Below, one piece after another: positions 6,395 through 16,228 of a stretch of DNA of 40,541 bases; the first letter of the stretch is position 1; each line of letters starts with the position of its first letter. The DNA lies in contig CAZFVY010000060.1 of assembly GCA_964522665.1 (NCBI GenBank), positions 1 to 40,541 of the forward strand. Reading direction: 5' to 3'. Source of the stretch: CAZFVY01 sp964522665 (GTDB lineage: Bacteria; Verrucomicrobiota; Verrucomicrobiia; Limisphaerales; CAZFVY01). The translations under genes were made by a program, and so were the position numbers. Below the pieces are notes generated by a model. The model searched no databases. It saw only the letters and a list, made by a program, of their open reading frames with translations, and was not told the DNA's origin.

Positions 6395-9007
6395 TCAGTC
6401 GTCATCCCGTCCGCCGAGAACGAACGCGGCGCGGGCGGGCGGCGGCATGGGCAGTTCGTCACCCTTGACGGAGCGCCAGATGATCTGGTTGAGCAGTTGG
6501 TCGTCCGCCGCGTCTTCGCGGGTGAAATCCATTTGCAGCGAGAGGGCGCCGCCCCACGCTTGGGCGTCGTTTCGCTTTTCGACGTCCACGCGCGCCGCCT
6601 CCGCGAGGTACGGCCGAGGGTCGGGTTGGCCGTGAAACGCCTGGAACATCGGCGTGGCGGCTGCGTCGAACTGCGACATGGGCCGCAGCCCGAGGATCAA
6701 TTCCATCGTTCGCAGCATGCTCGTGGTCGAATAAAGCGTCGAATCCACCCCGCCTCGGCGCGTGTACGGGCTGACGGCGAACGCCACCGTCCGATGCGCG
6801 TCAACATGGTCCGGCCCATCTTGGGAATCATCCTCGATCACGAAGATCGCCGTCTGGGGCCAGAACCGCGAGCGTGAGACTGCCTCGACCACGCGGCCCA
6901 GCGCCGCGTCGTTCTGCGCGACATAGGCGGTCGGCGTCAGTTTGCCGAGCGTGGCTCCCGCGGTATGATCGTTCGGGAGCCGGACAATTTGAAGTTGGGG
7001 CATTTCGCCTTCGCGTTCGAAGCGCTTCAACTCGCTGATGAAACGGTCCGCGCGAGCGAGGTCCGAATAATCGACGTCGAAACTTTGAAAGCCCGGATCA
7101 AAATGTCCTTGGAGCGAAGCCACGCGAGTCGAGCGGGCGTCTCGCGGGGTTTCGCCATTGTCCACGAATTCGCCGTAACTGCGATAGCTGACGCCGGCCT
7201 GCCGCGCTCGGTCCCAGAGATAGCCCTCGGCGGGGCTGGCGATCCGGAAGCGCCCTTCCGCCGGATAAGAGTATTTCTCGCGATCATTGTGGCCGTAACT
7301 CAACGGCCAGAGCTTTTCGACGAAATCGGTCGCGTACGCTCCCATTGACCATTCGTGGCCGTCGGCGCTGACTTCGCTATCGACGTAGAAATTGTCAAAC
7401 TGGACGAAATCACGGGCCAATTTGTGGTGGTTGGGCGTTACATTTTCGGGAAACAGGCAGAGCGTCGCGTCGCCATTACCTTGCGGCAGATCTCCCAGCA
7501 CTTGATCGTAGGTGCGGTTTTCCTTGATGATGTAAATACAGTAACGAATCGGACTCTTCCCACCGACCCGGGCGGGGATCGGATTGTCGGCCGCGCGGGC
7601 TGGGGGAGCGCCGGCCCCGCCGGCGCTCGGTGGACGACCCCGACGGCAGCGCTCGGTGAACTCACGCAGGCGCTCCTCGAATCGTTCGCGACTGGGAAGA
7701 TCGATGACGCTGACCGTGCCTTGGAATAGGCCGCCGATATACTCGCGGGCGACTTCCGGCGCTTCGCGTCCGGGTTGCGGCCCATACCGATTCGCGCGGG
7801 ACGTGACGCCTTTGCCGTTGGCGACCAGCAGACGTTTGCCGTCAAGCGTGACGCGGACCGAGGTGGGATACCACCCGGTGGGGATCAAGCCAAGGGACCG
7901 GCTCTTGCCCGGCGTTGACACATCGAAGACGGCGACCGCGTTGATATTCGCGTTGGCCACAAAAAGCCTCGTCTGGTCGGGCGAGAGCGCCAGGCTGCTG
8001 GGAGTCGATCCGGGCAGCGAATCGGGGGTAAGCTCCGCCAGCAAAGTCTCGAGCGTCTGGCCACTCTCGGTATCGAGCACGCTGACGCTATTGCGGTTGG
8101 CGTTGGCGACAAACAGGAATCGTCCGGCATGGCTCAGGACCATCTCGTTGGGGTGCTCTTGGGTCGTCCAGCGAGCCACTGGCGTGAGCGTCGCCAGATC
8201 GAGGACTTGAACGGCCGCTTGCGCCCACAGGCTGACGTAGAGGCGGCCGCGGTTTTCATCGGCCACGCAGGCGTAAGGGTAGGGCGCGCGGTCATCCAGC
8301 GCGTCGAGCAAGGCCTCGGCTCGTTTGGTGAGCGCCGCCTGATCCAGGTCCCGCGGCGTGCTCGCGGCCGAAGGCGACGCCGACTGAGGAAGCGCGATCA
8401 AGGCCGAATTGGTGACCAAGGATGAGTGTTCCAGATCGACGAGACTGATCGATTGGCCCAGCAGGTTGGCGGCCCATAGCCGCCGACCATCACGGCTTAC
8501 GGCCAAGCCGGCGGGGATTCCCCGTTCGCGGACGTCGCGGAGCGCGATGGCGCGTCGGCCGGACAGGTACCCGTCCCGAAAATCAAAGGTGTGGATCACC
8601 TCGCCGCCCGCCCCGCTGGCATAGATGTGTGCGCCATCGGGCGAAAATGAAAGCCCGTAAAACCCTTCCTCAATGCCGACCCGAGAAATCAACTTCATCC
8701 CACGAAGGTCGAGCGCCGCCAGTTCATGGGGACCATATCCAGAATGCAGGACGACCGCGTAACGCCCATCGGGATGGAGCGCGATATTCACGGGGAAATC
8801 GCCGACCGCGATTTGGCGTCCGACCGGATCGAGGCGCCATTGATTCGGCAGCACGACCGACCCGTCCGCCTGCGGTCCCGGAAAGAGGTTGGCTGAGGCC
8901 GCGAGGCGCGCGGTGATCGCTTCCGGCTGGAGTCCGGCATGGCATCCGGCGAGCAGAAGCGTCGCCGCGGCGAGTCCGCGACCCGCTTCTCGTAGGGCAA
9001 GGCGCAT
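6395..9007 (-). CDS. Lipoprotein: YncE-type beta-propeller fused to alkaline-phosphatase-like phosphoesterase
   Basis: An 870-residue exported lipoprotein; the signal sequence ends in the lipobox LLAGC with the Cys at residue 22. Residues ~50-430 hold beta-propeller repeats of the YncE/YVTN type (IALHPDGRYAVVLHSG, LSFSPDGAHIYASG, LSHAGRFLFVANANRNSVSV, LSPDQTRLFVANANINAVAV). Residues ~480-830 form a phosphoesterase of the PF04185 class, opening with IIKENRTYDQVLGDLP and including the Asp/His segments VIEDDSQDGPDHVDAHR and PNDHTAG. Bifunctional YncE/alkaline-phosphatase-like proteins of this kind are known; the substrate is not established here. It lies 115 bp downstream of the multi-receiver protein gene on the same strand, but I see no functional tie to that cluster. 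Confidence 0.92.
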   Translation of the reverse strand: MRLALREAGRGLAAATLLLAGCHAGLQPEAITARLAASANLFPGPQADGSVVLPNQWRLDPVGRQIAVGDFPVNIALHPDGRYAVVLHSGYGPHELAALDLRGMKLISRVGIEEGFYGLSFSPDGAHIYASGAGGEVIHTFDFRDGYLSGRRAIALRDVRERGIPAGLAVSRDGRRLWAANLLGQSISLVDLEHSSLVTNSALIALPQSASPSAASTPRDLDQAALTKRAEALLDALDDRAPYPYACVADENRGRLYVSLWAQAAVQVLDLATLTPVARWTTQEHPNEMVLSHAGRFLFVANANRNSVSVLDTESGQTLETLLAELTPDSLPGSTPSSLALSPDQTRLFVANANINAVAVFDVSTPGKSRSLGLIPTGWYPTSVRVTLDGKRLLVANGKGVTSRANRYGPQPGREAPEVAREYIGGLFQGTVSVIDLPSRERFEERLREFTERCRRGRPPSAGGAGAPPARAADNPIPARVGGKSPIRYCIYIIKENRTYDQVLGDLPQGNGDATLCLFPENVTPNHHKLARDFVQFDNFYVDSEVSADGHEWSMGAYATDFVEKLWPLSYGHNDREKYSYPAEGRFRIASPAEGYLWDRARQAGVSYRSYGEFVDNGETPRDARSTRVASLQGHFDPGFQSFDVDYSDLARADRFISELKRFEREGEMPQLQIVRLPNDHTAGATLGKLTPTAYVAQNDAALGRVVEAVSRSRFWPQTAIFVIEDDSQDGPDHVDAHRTVAFAVSPYTRRGGVDSTLYSTTSMLRTMELILGLRPMSQFDAAATPMFQAFHGQPDPRPYLAEAARVDVEKRNDAQAWGGALSLQMDFTREDAADDQLLNQIIWRSVKGDELPMPPPARAAFVLGGRDDD

Positions 9008-9122
9008 CCCCGGATTCTACGGCGGATGAGCAATCGGTAAAGCGCCAAACCGGCAACAGTACGGCGCCCAATCAACGCGCGGTTCCGCGGCGCCAGACAC
9101 CTTTCTCCGCGCCTATCGCGGG

Positions 9123-10364
9123 TTACTTCAGGCAATAGGCCAACGCCTTGACGGCAAGCTCCGCCGGCAGGTAGGGAGTGGCGATAAAATCACGGACCGC
9201 GTTCGCGTCGGTTTGGAGATGGGTTTGGAAATCGGCCAGATCGGTCACGGAGATCACCGGTGTTTCGGCGTGCAACGCCATCGCCCGCAGACGGCGGGAA
9301 AACTCCGCGTTGTCCAACTCGGTGGTCTCGAGGTCGAGAACGATCACGTCGAAGCGGTTGACCGCGAGCAGTTTGAGCCCGACCACCGGTTCGGCCAGTT
9401 GGAGCGAGCGGAGCATCTCGACGTCAAACGCCGCGCTGATCGCGGCGCCGTTGAGGGTGGATACGATGAGGGCGAGTGGCGCCACGCGCACGTCGTCGGG
9501 CCCTTGAGTGGCGCGATCCATCAATGTTTCGAGGACGCGCGCGGCTTGCGAGACGGCGTAGAGCGACGAGGGATTGAGGCGCTGCGGATTGTCGTCCATC
9601 TCGCCCAGCAGGCGGTCGAGCGAACGCGCCAGCCGGGCGATTTGAGCGTAGTGGTTCGTGCCTTTGTCCGCGCATAGGGAGGTGATGGCGCGGCAAACCT
9701 GGCCTAGTTCGGGTAACCGGCTCAAATCGTTCGTGCGGAGCGACGCTTGTCGTAACAATTCCCTCAATTCATCGAATGGGTTCGCGATCGCGCCGGACGG
9801 CGCCAAAGCCGCGTCGCCGGTCACCTTCGGCGCCGGACCCGCGGTCAGACCGCCGCTTGCCGTCGGCGTGGGCGCCGAGGCCGCGTCCGCCGCCGACGGG
9901 ATGGGGGCCGCAGTATGGCCGGGATCGTTCGCCGCCGCGCCGCCTGCCGCGGCCGTCGCTTCTCCGGCGGCGCCCGAGAGAGATGCATCTCCCGCTTCCG
10001 GTTCGAGCGTGTCGTGAATCAACTGGACGAGCCGATCCGGTTCGTAATCGTCCTTGCTCAGGCATCGCGTGGCGCCCGCTAACCTTGCCGCTTCCATCCG
10101 TTTGGTTTGCGTCCCTTGCGAAAAAGCGAAGACCGGCGTGGCGACCGTGTGCGGCTGCGTGCGGATGAACTTGAGGACCTCGACGCCATTGTATCGGTCC
10201 AGAAACAGGTCCAACACCACCAAGTCCGGTTGGTGCGAATTAAGCAATTCGATCGCCGTTGGGCCGTCCTGGGCTGAAATAACTTCGAATCCGGCCCACT
10301 CGAGCCGGTCCTTGCAGATCCTCAGGATGATGGCGTCATCATCAATGAGCAGGATTTTTCTCAT
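9123..10364 (-). CDS. Response regulator: receiver + helical region + degenerate receiver
   Basis: A 413-residue protein. Residues 1-125 are a complete receiver: acidic pocket IDDD (7-10), phosphoacceptor D52 in VVLDLFLDRYNG, and the conserved Lys in RCLSKDDYEP. An Ala/Pro-rich linker (~125-190) and a helical region (~195-290) follow. The C-terminal ~110 residues look like a second receiver that lost its acidic pair and Lys (DFIATPYLPAEL) but keeps an Asp in VIVLDLETTE. There is no DNA-binding, GGDEF or other output domain. It is paralogous to the upstream gene at 10578-12149. Start: ATG at 10364; an in-frame TTG at 10376 is less likely. It is probably a phosphate acceptor for the HPt-bearing kinase upstream. 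Confidence 0.88.
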   Translation of the reverse strand: MRKILLIDDDAIILRICKDRLEWAGFEVISAQDGPTAIELLNSHQPDLVVLDLFLDRYNGVEVLKFIRTQPHTVATPVFAFSQGTQTKRMEAARLAGATRCLSKDDYEPDRLVQLIHDTLEPEAGDASLSGAAGEATAAAGGAAANDPGHTAAPIPSAADAASAPTPTASGGLTAGPAPKVTGDAALAPSGAIANPFDELRELLRQASLRTNDLSRLPELGQVCRAITSLCADKGTNHYAQIARLARSLDRLLGEMDDNPQRLNPSSLYAVSQAARVLETLMDRATQGPDDVRVAPLALIVSTLNGAAISAAFDVEMLRSLQLAEPVVGLKLLAVNRFDVIVLDLETTELDNAEFSRRLRAMALHAETPVISVTDLADFQTHLQTDANAVRDFIATPYLPAELAVKALAYCLK

Positions 10365-10577
10365 ACCACCGGTCAACTTTCAGAGCGTACTTTGAAAACG
10401 GTTCGGCCATGTCGGCAGGCCGAGCGGCGGCGGATTCCGTTTCACGACCACCGCGTCTTCGCTTCGCCAGCGCAGGCTCATTCTACCCGCCGCCGGCGAC
10501 CGTCCGACTGTAGCTTGGGACCCCTTCCGACGCAAATCGTTCGCGGCCGCGCTTCCCGCCCCGGCGCGGGCCGCCGC

Positions 10578-12149
10578 CTAACGCGGGCGAGCGAGGAGAC
10601 GAGTCAAGGCCTTGAGGGCTAACTCACTCGGCAGGAAGGGTTTTGCGATCAGTTCCACGCCCTGCCCAAACCCGGTCTGCGACCGCTTTTGAAAATCGGA
10701 TAAATCGGTGACCGAAATCACCGGCGTAAGCACGTTGACCGGGAAGGCGCGCAGGCGTTCGATCCAAAGCGGGTCCGCTCCGTCGCCAAGAGCCACCAGT
10801 TCAAACCGGTTCTGAGAAAGCAAGCTCAACGCCAGCGGCGGATCGTCGATTCGGATCGCCCGCAGCTTGACCAATTCCATCGCTTGGCACAGCTGCGGAC
10901 TGCCGACGCCAGTCGCGACAATATAGGCGGACGGGAAAAGATCAGCGTCTTCTTCGGGGCCTTGCTCGATCAACTCAGCCATTAGCTCCTCGGCTTGAAC
11001 GATCGAGCGGCGCGATGACGCGTTGATGAACTGAGGCTTGGAGTAAAGTTCATCCAGAAGGCGCTCGACGGCTCCGGCCAGCCGCGCGAGCCGGCGGAAC
11101 TTTCCCGCGCTGGCCCGCGCGCAAATCGCCAGAACCTTCCGGCACAGCGCGCTCGAGTCCGGCAACCGGGTCAGGTCGGTGGCGCTCTCGGACGATAACC
11201 GCAGGACCTGTCGATACTCCTTCAGCGCCGCCTCGTCCGCCGCGGCGTCCGGGACGACCCGGTCGGCCATCGAGGCGCTGGCGGCCGCCGCCGAGGCGGC
11301 CCCAGGCGGTGGTTCCGACACGGCGATTCGGCCCGCCGCCTCAATGGTCGTGGCGGTCAGACCGCTCACCGGAGCTGGTTCGGGCGGGGGACGAAGACCG
11401 AGGGTGGACTCAACGACGGCTAGGAGTTGATCCGGGTCGTAATCCAGCTTCACCAGACATTGCGTCGCGCCGGCCTGTTGCGCGGATTCCATGCGCCGGC
11501 TCTGGCCGGCGTTGGAGAAAATCAGCACCGGGATATTCTCCGTCGTCGGCTGCGTGCGGATGAATTTTAGAACCTCCACGCCGTTGAACTTTGGGATGAA
11601 AAGATCGAGCACCACGAGGTCCGGGGCTTTCGAGTTCAACGCGTCCAACGCGGCCTCGCCATCACCGGCGGTCTCGACTTCAAGTCCCGCCGCTTCAAAA
11701 CGAACTTTAAGGACTTTTACGATAACGGGGTCGTCATCGACGATTAGCACGCGCGGGGTTCGCTTCGGCGCCGATGGCCTCGTCGAACGCAGTGTCGAAC
11801 GGACCAATTCAACCAGCTCATCCGGCTGGTAGTGATCTTTAACGAGGCATTTGGTAGCGCCCGCAGCCCAGGCGGCTTCGACTTTCTTGCTTGTGCCGGA
11901 ACTGGAGAAGACCAAGACCGGGATGTTGAACGTCGCGGGTCGCCGACGGATATGTTTGAGGACATCGACCCCGCTGAGTTTTGGCAAAAAAAGATCGAGC
12001 AGGACGATGTCCGGCGTCACCGTATCGAGCAATTTGGTCGCCGATTCTCCGTCATCCGCGAACTCGACTTGGAAACCGGATGCCTCAAAGAGCGTCCTAT
12101 AGATTTTGTGGATTACCGGATCATCGTCGATAATCAAGATCGTATCCAT
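10578..12149 (-). CDS. Tandem response regulator: two receivers + helical region + degenerate receiver
   Basis: A 523-residue protein with two intact receivers. The first (1-120) has IIDDDP and phosphoacceptor D52 in LLDLFLPKLSG. The second (~131-250) has IVDDDP and D182 in VLDLFIPKFNG. Both keep the active-site Lys (CLVKDHYQP, CLVKLDYDP). A Pro/Ala linker, a helical region (DLTRLPDSSALCRK ...) and a C-terminal receiver-like domain follow. The last domain lacks the acidic pair and the phosphoacceptor (VALGDGADPLW) but retains Lys in ELIAKPFLPSEL. No output domain is visible. The ATG at 12149 is chosen over an in-frame start at 12170. Its closest relative is the next gene (9123-10364). It lies 179 bp after the hybrid kinase gene, so it may have its own promoter. 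Confidence 0.9.
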   Translation of the reverse strand: MDTILIIDDDPVIHKIYRTLFEASGFQVEFADDGESATKLLDTVTPDIVLLDLFLPKLSGVDVLKHIRRRPATFNIPVLVFSSSGTSKKVEAAWAAGATKCLVKDHYQPDELVELVRSTLRSTRPSAPKRTPRVLIVDDDPVIVKVLKVRFEAAGLEVETAGDGEAALDALNSKAPDLVVLDLFIPKFNGVEVLKFIRTQPTTENIPVLIFSNAGQSRRMESAQQAGATQCLVKLDYDPDQLLAVVESTLGLRPPPEPAPVSGLTATTIEAAGRIAVSEPPPGAASAAAASASMADRVVPDAAADEAALKEYRQVLRLSSESATDLTRLPDSSALCRKVLAICARASAGKFRRLARLAGAVERLLDELYSKPQFINASSRRSIVQAEELMAELIEQGPEEDADLFPSAYIVATGVGSPQLCQAMELVKLRAIRIDDPPLALSLLSQNRFELVALGDGADPLWIERLRAFPVNVLTPVISVTDLSDFQKRSQTGFGQGVELIAKPFLPSELALKALTRLLARPR

Positions 12150-12328
12150 ACTCGTCGGTAATCCGCGCAAATCGGTGGGGCGCTCGCGTGCCGCAGGCTA
12201 AAGAGATCGCACGATGTTGTCGGCGAATGCCTCGGCTTTAACGTTCTCGGACGATGAATCGGCGACTCGCCGATCAACGCGCGCACCTCAGCGTCGCAAG
12301 CCCTTTCTTCCCAGCGGATGTTTCACGG

Positions 12329-14956
12329 CTAGAGTGTTTCCAAATAGGTTGTTAAGAATGCCCGGGTTTCCGTAATCTGTTGCACCGCAGTATCGTACAA
12401 CGCCTGCGCGCCTTCGAGCCGTTCTTCGCCTCCCATCCGCTCCAGCTCGCGAAGCGTAGGCACGACCAAGACCATCCCGCAGCTTAAGCTCGCCCCGCAT
12501 AGTTTATGCGCCATATACTCGACGTCACCGGCGACCCCGTTTTGGACCGCCTGCCCTAACTTAACCATCGTATCGCTGGCCTGACTGAGGTAAAGGTTTA
12601 TTAACTCGCGTTGCGTGTCCTTCTTGCCGCGGCTGACCTGATTCAGCCGTTTCAAGTCCACTGGCGGTTCTTTCGCTGCGGACGTGGTTGCGGTATTCGG
12701 CGCCGGAGCGGGAGCCACGGGAGCGGGAGGCACGGCAGCGGGCGTGAGGGGTGTCGGCGCGGCCGGCGCAGCCACCGGCGGAGTCGCGGCGGCGGGGGCG
12801 TGAACGACGGGAGGCGCGGGTCGGACCGGCAGGGGCTGGCTCGCCACGGCTTTCCAACGGTCGATGGCCGCCTTAAGCGACTCTTCTTCAACGGGTTTGG
12901 AAATATAATCATCCATCCCGGCGGCGAGGCATTTTTCGCGGTCACCTTGCATTGCGTTGGCGGTCATGGCGACGATCCGAATCGTTCGGCGCCCATCGTT
13001 CGGCGCCTGCTGCTCCCGCTGGCGAATCCGCCGCGTCGCTTCGTAGCCGTCCATTTCGGGCATTTGACAGTCCATCAGGATCAAGTCATACGGCGCGCGT
13101 TCCAGCGCCGCCAAAACCTCGACGCCGTTGGAGGCGATGTCCGCCGTATAGCCGATTTCCTCCAACATGCCGATGGCGACCTTCTGATTAATGTTATGAT
13201 CGTCGGCCAGGAGAATGCGGATGCCGCCCGGGGTTTGGACCGAACCGGCGGCGGACGCGGTCGCGGCGTTTGGCGGGGCGGCGTGGGCCGGTGTGGTGGC
13301 TGAGTCGGAGCGGGTTACCGCGGCTCGTTGGGGAGCTGCGGCGCTCAGCACTTTTACCAGGCATTCCAAAAAGCGCGCCTGTTTGATCGGCTTGACCAGG
13401 CAAGCCTCGATCGCGTTGGCGGTCATCCCCGCGGCGTCCAACTGCTGATCCAGCGGCGTCAGCAGGATCAGGCGCGGCTGGGGGAGTTGCCAATCAGCGC
13501 GGATGGCCCGAGCGAGCGCCAAGCCGTCCATCCCCGGCATCCGTAGGTCGATCACGACCACGTGAAAAGGATCGGCGGCGCCGCCGGCCTGAAGTTCGTT
13601 CAGGGCCACACCGGCGTTATTGGCGATCGCGGCGCGCATGTGCCAGGCTTGCGCTTGGTCGCTCATTACTTTGAGAAACGTATTATTATCATCGACGACG
13701 AGGATTCTGGCTCCTTCGAGCGTCGGATTCGGCGACGGCGTGCGGGCGTCGCCGGGTTGCTTCTCGAGTTGAACGGTGAACCAAAAGGTCGAGCCTTTCC
13801 CGGGTTCGCTGTTCACGCCGATTTGGCCGTGCATCATCGTCACCAACTGTTTGCAGATGGCCAAGCCGAGCCCGGTGCCTCCGTATTTCCTGGTGGTGGA
13901 ACCATCCGCTTGACTAAACGCCTGGAAGAGGCGCTTCTGGGCTTCCGGTGGGATGCCGATGCCCGAGTCCTTGACCTCGACCCGCATGGTCTGGTGGCGA
14001 TCAGTTTCGCTTTCGAGTGAAACGCGGGCCGTGACTTCGCCCCGTTCCGTGAATTTGATCGCGTTGCTAAGCAGGTTGTTCAGCAATTGTCGCAGCCGGG
14101 TTGGGTCCCCGCGCAGTTGGGTCCGCGCGCCAGGCTCGACCCAACCAACCAGATCGTACCCTTTCGCCAGGGCTTTCTCGGCCAGGAGCTCGACGGAGCT
14201 TTCCAGCACGTCGCGCAGATCGAAATCGATCACCTCCATCGTGAGCTTGCCAGCCTCGATTTTGGAGAAATCGAGGATGTCATTGATAATCGTGAGCAGC
14301 GAATGCGCGCTGGTGCGGATGGTCTCCGCGTAGTCGCGCTGGACCGGCGAAAGATTGGTTTTGAGCAACAGGTTCGTCATGCCGATGACGCCGTTCATCG
14401 GGGTTCGAATTTCATGGCTCATGTTGGCCAGAAACTCGGATTTGCTCCGGGTCGCCTCCTCGACTTTTTGGTTCAAGGCCACCAAACTCTGGTTGGTCTC
14501 GACCAGTTGACGCTGGCTTTGACGCAACGCGTGGTAGGCCTCGTCACGCTGAATTTGACTCTGGAACGCGCGCGAGTGATAGCGAATGCGCGCGATCAAT
14601 TCGACCGCCGCGGGGAGCTTCACCAGATAATCGCTGGCGCCCGCGGCAAAAGCGTCCTTTTTGACGAGCGGATCTTCCTTGCTCGAGAGCACGATGATCG
14701 GGATTTCCCGGGTGGCGGCGTTGGCGCGGAACTCCCGGACGAGGGTCAATCCATCGATGCCTGGCATCACCAGGTCCTGCAGAATCACCGTCGGCAGGCA
14801 TTGCGTCGCGGTGCGGATGGCGGCCGCGGGATCCGAGCAGAAATGGAACGTGGTGTTCGGCTGGTCGGCCAGGCAGCGGCGGACGGCCTCACCGATCATC
14901 GCCTGATCGTCCACCAGGAGGACGACGACTTTATTTGCCTTCTCTTCGTTTGCCAT
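12329..14956 (-). CDS. Hybrid histidine kinase with WspR-like receiver (REC-HisKA-HATPase-REC-REC-HPt)
   Basis: An 875-residue cytoplasmic phosphorelay protein with no membrane segment. Order: receiver 1 (8-125; VDDQ pocket, D61 in ILQDLVMPGIDG, Lys in DYLVKLP), a helical stalk (~126-172), HisKA with H181 in FLANMSHEIRTPMNGVIG, HATPase (N-box NLLSNAIKFTERG, G-box DSGIGIPPEAQ, then YGGTGLGLAI), receiver 2 (~415-535; VVDDNN, VIDLRMPGMDG, CLVKPIK), receiver 3 (~575-700; LADDHNINQK, LMDCQMPEMDG, YISKPVE), a Pro/Ala linker, and HPt with H817 in YMAHKLCGAS. Receiver 1 and its stalk closely resemble what I recall of WspR (LLVDDQAMIGEAVRR, ARIRYHSR, QRDEAYHALR). The gene sits 28 bp after cheB, at the wspR position. 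The GGDEF domain of WspR is absent. Likely input is phosphoryl transfer from the CheA homologue. Confidence 0.95.
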   Translation of the reverse strand: MANEEKANKVVVLLVDDQAMIGEAVRRCLADQPNTTFHFCSDPAAAIRTATQCLPTVILQDLVMPGIDGLTLVREFRANAATREIPIIVLSSKEDPLVKKDAFAAGASDYLVKLPAAVELIARIRYHSRAFQSQIQRDEAYHALRQSQRQLVETNQSLVALNQKVEEATRSKSEFLANMSHEIRTPMNGVIGMTNLLLKTNLSPVQRDYAETIRTSAHSLLTIINDILDFSKIEAGKLTMEVIDFDLRDVLESSVELLAEKALAKGYDLVGWVEPGARTQLRGDPTRLRQLLNNLLSNAIKFTERGEVTARVSLESETDRHQTMRVEVKDSGIGIPPEAQKRLFQAFSQADGSTTRKYGGTGLGLAICKQLVTMMHGQIGVNSEPGKGSTFWFTVQLEKQPGDARTPSPNPTLEGARILVVDDNNTFLKVMSDQAQAWHMRAAIANNAGVALNELQAGGAADPFHVVVIDLRMPGMDGLALARAIRADWQLPQPRLILLTPLDQQLDAAGMTANAIEACLVKPIKQARFLECLVKVLSAAAPQRAAVTRSDSATTPAHAAPPNAATASAAGSVQTPGGIRILLADDHNINQKVAIGMLEEIGYTADIASNGVEVLAALERAPYDLILMDCQMPEMDGYEATRRIRQREQQAPNDGRRTIRIVAMTANAMQGDREKCLAAGMDDYISKPVEEESLKAAIDRWKAVASQPLPVRPAPPVVHAPAAATPPVAAPAAPTPLTPAAVPPAPVAPAPAPNTATTSAAKEPPVDLKRLNQVSRGKKDTQRELINLYLSQASDTMVKLGQAVQNGVAGDVEYMAHKLCGASLSCGMVLVVPTLRELERMGGEERLEGAQALYDTAVQQITETRAFLTTYLETL

Positions 14957-14984
14957 GTTTCCTTTCCCGTCCCATCTCCCCGGG

Positions 14985-16025
14985 TCAATGCGCTCTCGGC
15001 AGAGAGTTTCCCGCCAGTTCGCGCGTCAGCGCCGCCACGATCTTGTCCAGCGGCAGGATCTCGACCGCCGCGTTGATGTCCGCCGCCGCTTTGGGCATGC
15101 CGTAAACCGCGCACGACGCCTTGTCCTGGGCGATCGTATGGCAGCCCTTGTCGCGCAACGCCTTCAATCCGCGCGCCCCGTCCCGGCCCATGCCCGTTAA
15201 TAATACTCCAATTATCTGCCCGGTCCATTTTCCGATCAGGCTTTCGAAAAACACGTCCACCGACGGCCGGTAGCACGCCTCCACCGGCTCCGACGTGTAG
15301 GCCAGCGCGCCGGACCGCTGGTAAATCAGGTGATCGCCCCGGGCCGCCATCAACGCCGAGCCGACGGTGGGATGGTCTCCTTCGCGCGCCAGTCGAATCG
15401 GAATGGCGCTTTGCTCCGCCAGCCAGGTCGCCAGGCCCTCGGCGAATTGTTCGTCCACGTGTTGGACCACGACGACCGCCGCCGGGAAATTTTTGGGCAA
15501 ACCGTGGAGAATTCTCGCGAGCGCCGCCGGCCCCCCCGCGGAACAACCGATGGCCACCAAGCTGGCGCTAACCGGCGCCGGAGGATGACTCGCGGTCAAG
15601 CGCGTGGCCGCGGTCTTGGTGACCCCTTCCACGCCGATCAAGCGCCCGATCGTGCTGATCTTGGTCAACAGCGCCTCGCTGCCGTCCTGTCCGCGCGCGC
15701 TGCTTACGATCGGGGTCTTCACGACGTCCAAAGCCCCGGCTCCCAACGCGCTGAACACCTCCGCCGAGTGATGACTGGTCGAAGCGGTGACGATGAGGAT
15801 CGCGCACGGGGACTTCGTCATGATCTGGCGCGTCGCCTCCACTCCGTTCATGACCGGCATGAAGAGGTCCATGAGGATCAGGTCAGGCCGGTCCGACGCG
15901 CAATGTTCGACCGCCTCGGCCCCGTTGCGGGCGATCCAGGCGACTTCGTGTTTTTGGCTGCCGGCGATGACGCGCCGGATCGCCTCGACGGCGATCATAG
16001 TGTCGTTGACAATGGCGACGCGCAT
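14985..16025 (-). CDS. cheB: Chemoreceptor glutamate methylesterase CheB (WspF-like)
   Basis: Removes methyl groups from chemoreceptor glutamates, resetting receptor activity after phosphorylation by CheA. Of 346 residues, 1-125 are the receiver (IVNDTMIAVEAIRR, D53 in LILMDLFMPVMNG, Lys in DVVKTP). After a linker, ~153-340 is the methylesterase, with catalytic S162 (IGCSAGGP), H189 (VQHVDEQF) and D282 (LLTGMGRDGARGL). The IVND opening and the order in the operon resemble WspF. The hybrid kinase follows after 28 bp; the CheA homologue ends 203 bp upstream, a larger gap than elsewhere in the cluster, so a secondary promoter is possible. Confidence 0.95.
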   Translation of the reverse strand: MRVAIVNDTMIAVEAIRRVIAGSQKHEVAWIARNGAEAVEHCASDRPDLILMDLFMPVMNGVEATRQIMTKSPCAILIVTASTSHHSAEVFSALGAGALDVVKTPIVSSARGQDGSEALLTKISTIGRLIGVEGVTKTAATRLTASHPPAPVSASLVAIGCSAGGPAALARILHGLPKNFPAAVVVVQHVDEQFAEGLATWLAEQSAIPIRLAREGDHPTVGSALMAARGDHLIYQRSGALAYTSEPVEACYRPSVDVFFESLIGKWTGQIIGVLLTGMGRDGARGLKALRDKGCHTIAQDKASCAVYGMPKAAADINAAVEILPLDKIVAALTRELAGNSLPRAH

Positions 16026-16228
16026 GGCGGGTTACCGAAGGTGAGCGGGCGTTGGTTGTAGTTTGATCTGCATTTTGTCGTCCATCGCCGCCGCGGAACG
16101 ACCGGTGTCCCGCGGGGAGCGAATTGGCCTATTTGAATCAATTCGCGGGGCGGGCGCAATCCTGCGCGGGAAAAAAATCCCGCCGGCCGACCTCGGTCGA
16201 ATCGGGAGCCGCGGCGATCCTGTCCCGG

